DNA from: Bryobacterales bacterium
Lineage (GTDB): Bacteria > Acidobacteriota > Terriglobia > Bryobacterales > Bryobacteraceae
Assembly: GCA_003142355.1 (NCBI GenBank)
Contig: PLMF01000402.1
Location: 1-9,307, forward strand
Length of the DNA: 9,307 nucleotides
Direction of reading: 5' to 3'
Part shown: positions 1 through 5,781 of the stretch, piece after piece
Numbering within the stretch: position 1 is the stretch's first letter
Layout of the letters: the number at the start of each line of letters is the position of its first letter
Program-made: the position numbers and the translations under genes
The notes under the pieces: generated by a model
What the model saw: only the letters and a program-made list of their open reading frames with translations
The model's database searches: none
What the model was told of the DNA's origin: nothing

Positions 1-84
1 CTCAAAGCGGGCGACTACCCGGGTATCGCCGCCAAGGTGAAGGATACGCTCGCGCTGATCCGCCACATCCGGGGAGAAAAGTAA
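1..84 (+). CDS. C-terminal end of probable KDPG/KHG aldolase (partial)
   Basis: Only the last 27 codons are present, open at the left edge and ending in TAA. The peptide (LKAGDYPGIAAKVKDTLALI, then RHIRGEK) looks like the C-terminal helix of 2-keto-3-deoxy-6-phosphogluconate aldolases, where a short loop leads into an amphipathic helix of Ala/Val/Lys repeats. That enzyme splits KDPG to pyruvate and glyceraldehyde 3-phosphate. The assignment leans on context: a KDG kinase, which makes KDPG, starts 2 nt downstream. The tail alone is too short to be diagnostic. Confidence 0.55.
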   Translation, partial: LKAGDYPGIAAKVKDTLALIRHIRGEK

Positions 85-86
85 CC

Positions 87-1184
87 ATGGCCGTGATCCT
101 CAAACCTCGCGCGCAGTGTAAGTGGGAAGCCGCTGCGCTGGGCGAGATCATGCTGCGGCTCGACCCCGGCGACGGCCGCATCCGCACCACCCGCTCCTTC
201 CAGGTGTGGGAGGGCGGCGGCGAGTACAACGTGGCCCGCGGCCTGCGCCGCTGCTTCGGCCTGCCCACCACCGTGGTCACCGCCATCGTGGACAATGAGG
301 TCGGCCGTCTGCTCGAGGACCTCATGCTGCAAGGCGGCGTGGATCTCTCACACGTCAAGTGGGTGCCCTTCGACGGCATCGGCCGCGCGGCGCGCGTGGG
401 ACTCAACTTCACCGAGAAGGGCTTCGGCGTGCGCGCGGCGGTGGGCTGCTCCGACCGGGCCTGGTCGGCGGCTTCCCAGCTCAAACCCGGCGATGTGGAT
501 TGGAAGCAGCTCTTCCAGGTCGAGGGCGTGCGCTGGTTCCACTGCGGCGGCATCTTCGCGGCCCTTTCCCCCACCACCTCGGAGATCGTGATCGAGGCCA
601 TGGAGGCGGCGCGCGCGGCCGGCACGGTGATTTCCTACGATCTGAACTTCCGTCCCTCGCTGTGGAAGTCGCAGGGCGGCACGGCCCGCGCGGTCGAAGT
701 GAACCGCAAGATCGCCTCGCTGGTGGACGTCATGATCGGCAACGAGGAAGACTTCACCGCGGCGCTGGGCTTCCAGGTGCCCGGTCTGGACGAGCACATT
801 TCCAAGCTGGACCCGGCGAACTTCAAGAAGATGATCGCCGAGGTAGTCAAAATGTACCCCAACTTCCAGGCCGTGGCCACTACCCTGCGCAACGCCAAGA
901 CAGCCTCCGTCAACGACTGGGGCGCCATCCTGTGGACCGGCGGCGAATTCTACGAAGCCCCGCTGCGCGAGAACCTCGAAATCTACGACCGTGTAGGCGG
1001 CGGCGACAGCTTCGCTTCCGGCCTGGCCTACGGTTTCCTGGCCGGCAAGACCCCCCAGCAGGCGGTGGAATACGGCGCGGCGCACGGCGCCATGGCCATG
1101 ACCACACCCGGCGACACCAGCATGGCCACGCTTAAGGAAGTCGAGTCGGTCATGAAGGGCAAAGGCGCCCGCGTAGTGCGGTAG
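87..1184 (+). CDS. kdgK: 2-keto-3-deoxygluconate kinase, PfkB family sugar kinase
   Basis: This is a 365-residue ribokinase/PfkB-fold kinase, predicted to phosphorylate 2-keto-3-deoxygluconate to KDPG in the cytoplasm. The N-terminal family signature region is GGGEYNVARGL (residues 43-53), which contacts the sugar. DLNFRP (185-190) and the NEED stretch (219-222) are typical of KDG kinases, and the C-terminal signature is DRVGGGDSFASG (301-312) with D307 as the expected catalytic base. In that signature a Gly replaces the commoner Ala of GAGD, which is tolerated in the family. GGGGAG at 71-76 serves as ribosome binding site for the ATG at 87. The gene follows the aldolase-like tail by 2 nt, so the two are almost certainly co-transcribed. 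Other PfkB sugar kinases (e.g. fructokinase) are the alternative, but the neighbour favours KDG. Confidence 0.85.
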   Translation: MAVILKPRAQCKWEAAALGEIMLRLDPGDGRIRTTRSFQVWEGGGEYNVARGLRRCFGLPTTVVTAIVDNEVGRLLEDLMLQGGVDLSHVKWVPFDGIGRAARVGLNFTEKGFGVRAAVGCSDRAWSAASQLKPGDVDWKQLFQVEGVRWFHCGGIFAALSPTTSEIVIEAMEAARAAGTVISYDLNFRPSLWKSQGGTARAVEVNRKIASLVDVMIGNEEDFTAALGFQVPGLDEHISKLDPANFKKMIAEVVKMYPNFQAVATTLRNAKTASVNDWGAILWTGGEFYEAPLRENLEIYDRVGGGDSFASGLAYGFLAGKTPQQAVEYGAAHGAMAMTTPGDTSMATLKEVESVMKGKGARVVR

Positions 1185-1339
1185 AGAGGCGGGGCGCGCG
1201 GCGGCGACCCCGTAATTTACGGCAACGCCAGGAAGGTTGCCCAGGCCTGGGCGTGCTTAGTCGCCAGACCGGTACTCTGGACGGGCTACCCGATGCCGGG
1301 CATCAACGCCGCAGGCGGGTTTACGCTGAGTTTCTGACC
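1185..1339 (+). promoter_or_regulatory. Structured leader upstream of ECF operon; candidate cis-regulatory RNA, class not recognised
   Basis: This 155-nt gap before the S component is packed with inverted repeats. They are CCGTAATTTACGG at 1210-1222, the perfect palindrome GCCCAGGCCTGGGC at 1239-1252, CCAGA/TCTGG arms at 1264-1268 and 1276-1280, CGGG/CCCG at 1282-1292, GATGC/GCATC at 1292-1304, and CGCC-GCA-GGCG just after. Such density of consecutive hairpins before a transporter operon is typical of riboswitch-type leaders. I could not fit it to cobalamin, TPP, FMN or Moco consensus structures. A stretch around 1260-1275 resembles the cobalamin B12 box only partly. Part of the region may simply hold the promoter or the end of the kdgK transcript. 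Confidence 0.4.
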
Positions 1340-1879
1340 ATGCAGAGCGAAGACGGCAAGCTACGTGCGATGGTGATCAGCGCCATCATGGCGGCGATGG
1401 GGCTGGTTTTGCCGATCGCCTTCCATGCCGTTGGTCTGGGTGGCAAGTTTCTTCCCATGCTCCTCCCTCTGCTGCTGAACGGCTTCCTGGTCCCGCTTCC
1501 CTGGGCCATGGCGACTGGCGCGTTGGTGCCGCTGCTTTCCGCCGTCACGACCGGGATGCCTCCCTTGTTCCCTCCGGTCGCCTTCAGCATGTCGCTGGAA
1601 TGCGCCGTGTTAAGCGGGACGGCCGCGGCGATCTATCGTGGCCGCCCATCGCGCCTGTGGTACGCACTGATAACCGCGATTGTGCTGGGCAGGGCGACTT
1701 CTCTTGGAGCCACCTGGCTGCTCGCACAACTGCTGCATCTGCCGGCCACGATCGTGACTGCGGCGGCGCTGGTTCAAGGACTGCCGGGAGTGCTTCTCCA
1801 ACTTGCCGTTGTTCCGCTGGTGGTACGGCAAACTTTTCGCCGGCGCGGACTCCTTTTCAATCATGACTCCCAATCATAA
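1340..1879 (+). CDS. ECF transporter S component (substrate-binding membrane subunit), substrate unknown
   Basis: The 179-residue, very hydrophobic protein has about five to six predicted membrane segments, the size and character of S components of energy-coupling factor importers (PF12822-like). Recognisable family stretches are FHAVGLGGKFLPM (28-40), LLNGFLVPLPWAM (45-57) and TGMPPLFPPVAF (71-82), which I associate with an S-component family of unassigned substrate. S components capture a vitamin, cofactor precursor or metal chelate and associate with the T and A subunits. The start at 1340 is chosen because it opens directly onto the first hydrophobic helix after a short basic N-terminus; an upstream GTG at 1253 would translate the structured leader. 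Its last 17 nt overlap the methyltransferase gene. The C-terminal tail after RRR (167-169) is cytoplasmic by charge. Confidence 0.75.
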   Translation: MQSEDGKLRAMVISAIMAAMGLVLPIAFHAVGLGGKFLPMLLPLLLNGFLVPLPWAMATGALVPLLSAVTTGMPPLFPPVAFSMSLECAVLSGTAAAIYRGRPSRLWYALITAIVLGRATSLGATWLLAQLLHLPATIVTAAALVQGLPGVLLQLAVVPLVVRQTFRRRGLLFNHDSQS

Positions 1880-2462
1880 ACAGACCTTCTTCAATGAACT
1901 GGCGGGCCGATGGGATCAACTGCCGTTGCCGCCCGACGCGGGGACGTTGTCCCGCTTCGTCGGGCGCTGCCTGGGGGCTTCCGCCAGACGGGTTCTCGAT
2001 GTGGGCTGCGGCACAGGCATCCTTCTGCCGTACCTTGGACAGGCCGAAGCGCCGCGGGAAATCGTAGAACTCGACCTGGCCGAAGCCATGCTGCTTGAGA
2101 ACCGGAAGAAGCACGGCGCGAAAACCGCGGTACACGTGTGCGCGGAAGCCCAGCGCCCGCCATTTCGCGCTGGTATCTTCGACCGGGTGATTTGCTTCAA
2201 CGCCCTGCCGCACCTGACGCCGGTGGACGGGAGTCTTCGACAGATGCTGAACTGCCTGCGTCCCGGCGGACTGCTGTCGATCGGTCACTCGATGGGAAGC
2301 GAACAACTCAACCAATTCCACTCGGCGGTCGGCGGCCCCGTAGGCCACGACCGCTTGCCCCCGGCTCGAATCCTCGGGAGGCTGCTCTCCACCATGGGGG
2401 CCGAGGTCCTCTGCGCGGAAGACGAGAGCGGCTGGTACTGCGTGCAGGCGCGCAAGCGATGA
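1863..2462 (+). CDS. Class I SAM-dependent methyltransferase embedded in ECF operon
   Basis: This 199-residue protein has a Rossmann-fold methyltransferase core: motif I VLDVGCGTGIL (44-54), the acidic residue after strand 2 (ELDLAEAML, D71), motif IV region FDRVICFNALPHL (106-118) and LRPGGLLSIGHSMG (132-145). The segment SEQLNQFHSAVGGPVGHDRL (146-165) carries conserved-looking His/Asn residues that may contact a substrate or metal. The start at 1863 overlaps the S gene by 17 nt, and the stop overlaps the T-component start (ATGA), so translational coupling is likely. An in-frame ATG at 1803 lies deep inside the S gene and is less likely. Position between S and T genes implies a role linked to the imported compound, such as modifying or releasing it. 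The substrate cannot be read from sequence; small-molecule methylation is the default guess. Confidence 0.8.
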   Translation: MTPNHKQTFFNELAGRWDQLPLPPDAGTLSRFVGRCLGASARRVLDVGCGTGILLPYLGQAEAPREIVELDLAEAMLLENRKKHGAKTAVHVCAEAQRPPFRAGIFDRVICFNALPHLTPVDGSLRQMLNCLRPGGLLSIGHSMGSEQLNQFHSAVGGPVGHDRLPPARILGRLLSTMGAEVLCAEDESGWYCVQARKR

Positions 2463-3010
2463 AGGCGGCCATCCGATCACTCGCCTTCCTGCTGCTGATG
2501 GCGGCCGGCGTGGCGGCATTACGGTCCGGACCAGGCGCCCTGGCCGCCGCCATCGGCCTCGGAATCGCGTCGCACGCCACCCTGCGCACCAGGGCGCGAA
2601 CAGCGCTGCATTTCGCCGCTCCCGTGCTTCTCTTCGCTTTGGTCCTGACCACTCTTCAATGGCTGAACGGCGCCGTAGACATCCGGCTGCCCCTGCGCAC
2701 CGTCGCTGTATTCCTGCTCTCGACGGCCGCCTTTCGGGTTCTCCCATGGGACGATCTCATCGCCGTGCTCGATGCCCGCTCACGCTGGTACCTCCCCGCG
2801 ATGTTCCTCCTGTTCGTGCGACATTTCGCAGCCATGCTGGTGGAGGAAGTGCGGCGCGTCTTTCTGGCCCGTTCGCTTTGCGTATCGGCGAACTTCAGGC
2901 GGGGCGGGTTCCAGTCGCTGGCGTGGGCGACCGCTTCGGTTTTCCGCCGTGCGATCGACAGGGCGGAGCGTTTCTATGCGGCGCAAACGATAGGCGGCGG
3001 ACTGGGATGA
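2459..3010 (+). CDS. ECF transporter T component (transmembrane coupling subunit), short form
   Basis: The protein has 183 residues with hydrophobic segments near 7-22, 26-40, 50-69, 79-93 and 110-128, followed by a polar cytoplasmic C-terminal half. That is the layout of EcfT/CbiQ-type subunits that couple S components to the ATPase. The two coupling-helix regions are RRVFLARSLC (132-141) and RAIDRAERFYAAQTIGG (164-180). The latter matches the usual E-R-A-E-R pattern, but the canonical Ala-Arg-Gly turns are degenerate (ARS and TIGG). At 183 residues it is shorter than most T components (commonly over 200). It starts in an ATGA overlap with the methyltransferase stop and ends in an ATGA overlap with the ATPase start, so stoichiometric production by coupled translation is likely. 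Confidence 0.75.
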   Translation: MKAAIRSLAFLLLMAAGVAALRSGPGALAAAIGLGIASHATLRTRARTALHFAAPVLLFALVLTTLQWLNGAVDIRLPLRTVAVFLLSTAAFRVLPWDDLIAVLDARSRWYLPAMFLLFVRHFAAMLVEEVRRVFLARSLCVSANFRRGGFQSLAWATASVFRRAIDRAERFYAAQTIGGGLG

Positions 3011-3696
3011 CGCCGGTATTGGAAGTATCGGGATTGAGCTTCCGTTACGAGTCGGAGACGGCGCTGAAAGGGATCTCGTTCCAGGTCGCTCCCGGTGAAT
3101 CGGTGGGCCTTGTCGGCGCCAACGGTTCCGGCAAGAGCACGCTGCTCTGGTGCGTCGCCGGGTTGCTCCACGGTGCGGGTGTGGTCCGACTCTTTGGCGG
3201 CCCGCCCGCCAAAGCCAGCAGGGCCCGAATCGGGATGGTCTTCCAGAATCCGGAGGATCAGCTATTCATGCCGACCTTGGCGCAGGACCTGGCGCTGCCG
3301 CTCGTGAATGGGGGGCTCAACCCGAAAGAGGCACAGGCGGCCGCCCGCGATTGGCTGGATCGATTTGGGCTTAGCCGATACTACGATCTCCCAGCCACGC
3401 ATTTGAGCCTGGGCCAGCGGAAGCGGGCGGCTGTTGCTTTGGCAATGGTTCGGAAGCCCGAGTTTCTGATTCTCGATGAACCCACGGCCGAGCTCGATGG
3501 ACGCGCCGTCCGTCAACTCTCGAACACGCTGAATCAGCTTACCGTGACGAAACTCATCGCGAGCCATCACCTGGACTTCCTGCGCTCAACCACCTCACGG
3601 GTGATTCTGTTGTGCGAAGGTGAAGTCCTGTCGGAAGGACCGACCGCGGACATCCTGAACGATGCCGCTCTGCTGGAAGAATCCGGGCTGGTCTGA
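3007..3696 (+). CDS. ECF transporter ATP-binding subunit (EcfA/CbiO-like)
   Basis: A complete 229-residue ABC ATPase. Walker A is GANGSGKST (37-45), and the Q-loop FQNPEDQLF (79-87) has the NPEDQ form typical of ECF ATPases. The ABC signature is LSLGQRKR (133-140), Walker B FLILDEPT (153-160), the D-loop ELD (162-164), and the switch His lies in ASHHLDF (185-191, probably H187). Leu in place of the first Gly of the LSGGQ signature is unusual but occurs in some active ABC proteins. Only one A gene is present, so a homodimer is expected, as in single-operon (group I) ECF systems. An in-frame ORF extends far upstream, but it runs through the T gene; the ATG in the ATGA overlap is the start. Confidence 0.9.
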   Translation: MTPVLEVSGLSFRYESETALKGISFQVAPGESVGLVGANGSGKSTLLWCVAGLLHGAGVVRLFGGPPAKASRARIGMVFQNPEDQLFMPTLAQDLALPLVNGGLNPKEAQAAARDWLDRFGLSRYYDLPATHLSLGQRKRAAVALAMVRKPEFLILDEPTAELDGRAVRQLSNTLNQLTVTKLIASHHLDFLRSTTSRVILLCEGEVLSEGPTADILNDAALLEESGLV

Positions 3697-3740
3697 GCCC
3701 CACGGTGGAAAGCATCGCCGCCCGTTGGCCGTGCGAGGAT

Positions 3741-4190
3741 TTATTTCTGGATTGGCAACCCCGCGAGCTGATAATTCTTAAACCCGCCGGTCAGAGAAAA
3801 CACGTTCGTGTAACCCATTTTCTGGAGCGCTTCCGCGGCAGCCGCCGACCGCACGCCACCCAGGCAATAGAGCACGATACGGGCGGTCTTGTCTGGCACG
3901 ACTGTCCCGATCTTGCCGGATAGCGTCCAGCGCGAAATGTGGATGGCCGTAGCAGCGTGTCCGGCTTGCCACTCGTTGTCTTCCCGAACATCGATCAGCG
4001 TGAACGGCTGGCCGGTAGTCATCCAGGCTATCAATTGGGAAATGGAGATTTCTTTGATTTGTTCGGATGCATCTTTCGCCGGAATCGCGGACTCCCTTTG
4101 GGAGGCTTGACACTCGGGTCCGCCTGAAGACCGGCAGGAGCACAAGAGGCTCAAGCTCAGCACCACAGTGGCGATCCATCTGGTATCCAT
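3741..4190 (-). CDS. Single-domain rhodanese-like lipoprotein
   Basis: The 149-residue protein starts with a lipoprotein signal peptide: MDTRWIAT, a hydrophobic core, then the lipobox LCSC with lipidated Cys at 19. A rhodanese domain follows (about 46-149). It holds the DVRE motif (67-70), and the active-site loop CLGGVRS (109-115) has catalytic Cys109 able to carry a persulfide. It is therefore predicted to be membrane-anchored outside the cytoplasm and to transfer sulfur or act in thiol/sulfide handling. The ATG at 4190 is preferred over one at 4226 because GGAG lies about 7 nt upstream and the signal peptide begins there. It lies 44 nt downstream of the DapA-family gene on the same strand and converges with the ECF ATPase gene, 44 nt away, with no convincing terminator between. 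Confidence 0.85.
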   Translation of the reverse strand: MDTRWIATVVLSLSLLCSCRSSGGPECQASQRESAIPAKDASEQIKEISISQLIAWMTTGQPFTLIDVREDNEWQAGHAATAIHISRWTLSGKIGTVVPDKTARIVLYCLGGVRSAAAAEALQKMGYTNVFSLTGGFKNYQLAGLPIQK

Positions 4191-4234
4191 GGTTCTCCGT
4201 CTGTTGTCTCGATACTCGAATCGCACCCGGTCCG

Positions 4235-5209
4235 TTAGACCAGACCGATGTCGAGAAGAAGGGCCTTCAATTCCGCCCGCTCCTCAGAGGTCAGATCGTC
4301 GCCGGGACCGCGCACGGGGCCAGCGGCGAGACCAACAATGTCCATGGCGGCTTTCAGAACCCCGACGTAGATGTGACCGGCGGTGTAGTCGGGCAGAACC
4401 CAGGGGTCGCGGCCGCGGTGCCGCGCGCAGATTCCGGCGAATTCGTAGAACGGGGCGATCTTCACCATAAGATCGCGGACCCGAAGGAAATCGCAGGCGT
4501 CGGCGGCTTCCAGCAGGGCCAGCGACAGCTCAGGCGCAAAGTTGGCCGTCATGGAGATGAAGCCGGGACAGCCGAGGGCCGCCGTGTATGCGAATTGCAG
4601 GTCCCCGAGGCCGCACAGCACGGTCATCTTCGCCGGGTCGATGGCATCCCGCATCGTCTTGTAGGCCTTTACATCGCTGGTGTTCTCTTTGTCGGCGATG
4701 ATGTTCGGATGTTCCGCGCATTTGGCCATCAGATGGGGCGGCATCCAGAGTTTTGAGACAGCCGAATTGTTGTAGATCACGACGCCGATTCTCAGGGCGT
4801 CCGCCACGCGAAGGAAATGCCGAACCAGGCCCTCGTCGCTCGGTACGTGATAGTAGGGTAGGACGACCTGAACGCCGTCGGCTCCAGCATGTTCGGCCGC
4901 GCGCGTGCGTTCAATCGTGCGATCGGTCCCCGCCGCAGCCGCTCCAGCCACAACGGGCAACTGGCCCGCGGCGCAATCGATCACCGTCTCAATCACCTTG
5001 AGCTGCTCCGAATCCGACAAGGCGTACGCCTCGCCGGTGCTGCCAGTGGGTACAAGTACAACCCGCTTGCCGGCGCATCGTTCCACCAGGAATCTGGTGT
5101 TGGCCTTGAGACCGTTTAGATCGAGACTGCCATCGCGATTCAGCGGCGTCGCTTGAACAATGACGACGGCCTTGATTGTCTCACGCAGCACTTCAGGGGT
5201 AATTGCCAT
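4235..5209 (-). CDS. DapA/NanA (dihydrodipicolinate synthase) family lyase or aldolase
   Basis: The 324-residue TIM-barrel enzyme belongs to the pyruvate-dependent class I aldolase family. Visible family residues are GSTGEAYALS (56-65, the GTTGE-type carboxylate-binding loop), Tyr146 in VIYNNS and the Schiff-base Lys174 in IIADKENTSD. Members include dihydrodipicolinate synthase, N-acetylneuraminate lyase, KDG aldolase and 5-dehydro-4-deoxyglucarate dehydratase; the substrate cannot be fixed here. A KDG/uronate-type substrate would fit the kdgK gene on the other side of the ECF operon, but that link is inference. AAAGGA, about 8 nt upstream of the ATG, is a good ribosome binding site. The length is slightly above the usual 290-310. 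A 14-bp inverted repeat lies in the upstream region and may be an operator. Confidence 0.8.
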   Translation of the reverse strand: MAITPEVLRETIKAVVIVQATPLNRDGSLDLNGLKANTRFLVERCAGKRVVLVPTGSTGEAYALSDSEQLKVIETVIDCAAGQLPVVAGAAAAGTDRTIERTRAAEHAGADGVQVVLPYYHVPSDEGLVRHFLRVADALRIGVVIYNNSAVSKLWMPPHLMAKCAEHPNIIADKENTSDVKAYKTMRDAIDPAKMTVLCGLGDLQFAYTAALGCPGFISMTANFAPELSLALLEAADACDFLRVRDLMVKIAPFYEFAGICARHRGRDPWVLPDYTAGHIYVGVLKAAMDIVGLAAGPVRGPGDDLTSEERAELKALLLDIGLV

Positions 5210-5224
5210 TCATTCAGTCCTTTC

Positions 5225-5238
5225 ATGTGGATACACAT
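5225..5238. promoter_or_regulatory. Inverted repeat ATGTG-GATA-CACAT upstream of DapA-family gene
   Basis: Perfect 5-bp arms with a 4-nt centre lie 16-29 nt upstream of the lyase start codon. The core resembles the TGTATACA-like palindromes bound by GntR/FCD-type regulators that often control sugar-acid lyase genes, but no such regulator is in the window. It could be a chance repeat. Confidence 0.3.
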
Positions 5239-5335
5239 AATCCCAGACCCAGTGCTCAATCTCCCGCAAACAAGCCGGAGAAGGCGTTGACGCTTGTAGG
5301 CGCGAGCGCACCTGGGTTGGCCCGCGAGAGATCCT

Positions 5336-5691
5336 CTACCGGACTGGTTGGCCGCGCGGATCCCTCAGGACGACGCGCTGGTCTCCTTTGCGGATCTCGG
5401 TCGCCACTACCAGATCTCCCTCCATGCCGCTAACCTCGAATCCCGTCACTGAGACCGTATCGCCTTCCCGGAGCGCGAACTGGCTCTGTTTGAGCAAGCC
5501 TACCGGCGCCAGCCGTACCAGGGCGGCCCGTCCGTTGGCGAACACGCGGGCTTCGACCATGGCGGTATCGGCGGTGGGTCCTGGCAGATAAATGATCTCT
5601 GAGATCTGCCCGTCGACCAGTCGTGGCCGGCCGCGGGCGAGATTAGCAGAAAGGAAAGCAGGAAAACCGCATTCGGAATCGGATGTTGCAT
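5336..5691 (-). pseudogene. Small exported OB-fold-like protein, broken by a -1 frameshift (gene or sequence error)
   Basis: Two frames together make one sensible protein. The ATG at 5691 has a near-perfect Shine-Dalgarno (AAAGGAGGTG, 5697-5706) and opens a signal peptide (MQHPIPNAVFLLSFLLISPAAG) whose frame then turns to low-complexity sequence and stops at 5500. The frame shifted by -1 carries a well-formed body from about 5610: DGQISEIIYLPG, MVEARVFANGRAALVRL, LREGDTVSVTGFEV and GMEGDLVVATEIRKGD, ending at 5336. These alternating beta-strand stretches recall small periplasmic OB-fold proteins. The switch must lie within about 5592-5640, in GC-rich CGCGGCCGGCC; one missing base explains it. 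Adding one base would give about 118 residues. The body alone could start at an internal ATG (5560), but it would lack a signal peptide and ribosome binding site. It diverges from padR across the palindrome at 5717-5735. Confidence 0.65.
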
Positions 5692-5696
5692 GTCAA

Positions 5697-5706
5697 CACC
5701 TCCTTT
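5697..5706 (-). promoter_or_regulatory. Strong Shine-Dalgarno fixing the start of the frameshifted exported protein
   Basis: On the minus strand AAAGGAGGTG lies immediately upstream of the ATG at 5691, with AGGAGG 7 nt from the start codon. It is the strongest ribosome binding site in the window, which argues that the signal-peptide frame is the true start even though the conserved body is in another frame. Confidence 0.7.
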
Positions 5707-5716
5707 TGAACGATAC

Positions 5717-5756
5717 TAGATTCAAGTTGCATCTATATTGACATACCTGCTATTCT
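5717..5756 (+). promoter_or_regulatory. padR promoter with palindromic operator overlapping the -35
   Basis: TAGATTCAA-G-TTGCATCTA (5717-5735) is a 19-bp palindrome with a single mismatched pair. Its right half contains TTGCAT (5727-5732), followed after exactly 18 nt by TATTCT (5751-5756), a plausible -10. The same operator/-35/-10 geometry recurs at 6344-6383. A degenerate further copy, ATGCAAGTGGGCAT, lies at 5758-5771 over the expected transcription start. A PadR protein binding here would block RNA polymerase, giving autoregulation. The site could also affect the divergent minus-strand gene, for which TAGTAT (5714-5719 on the minus strand) is a possible -10. Confidence 0.65.
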
Positions 5757-5781
5757 AATGCAAGTGGGCATCGATTCCAAA

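Noticed and set aside
348..1085. Minus-strand ORF opposite kdgK
   Set aside because: Low-complexity shadow of a well-supported PfkB kinase; no domain motif and no ribosome binding site.
1200..1290. Cobalamin riboswitch
   Set aside because: A stretch near 1260-1275 matches part of the B12 box, but the conserved GCCACUG core and the downstream pairing partner are missing.
1857..2747. Long minus-strand ORF (296 codons) opposite the methyltransferase and T genes
   Set aside because: Arg/Ala-rich with no recognisable motif. It mirrors a GC-rich coding strand that has clear methyltransferase and transporter motifs in the plus frame.
2659..3006. Possible N-terminal extension of the ECF ATPase
   Set aside because: The extension runs through the whole T-component frame. 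The 229-residue ATPase starting in the ATGA overlap is already full length.
3697..3740. Terminator between the ECF ATPase and the convergent rhodanese gene
   Set aside because: Only a CACGG/CCGTG pair with a 23-nt loop is present; no convincing stem or T-run.
4067..4756. Plus-strand ORF opposite the DapA-family gene
   Set aside because: Shadow of a gene with catalytic Tyr and Lys in the minus frame; no family features of its own.
5592..5691. Programmed -1 ribosomal frameshift in the exported protein gene
   Set aside because: No X-XXY-YYZ slippery heptamer in the correct phase and no clear downstream stimulatory structure was found; a base deletion or sequencing error is simpler.
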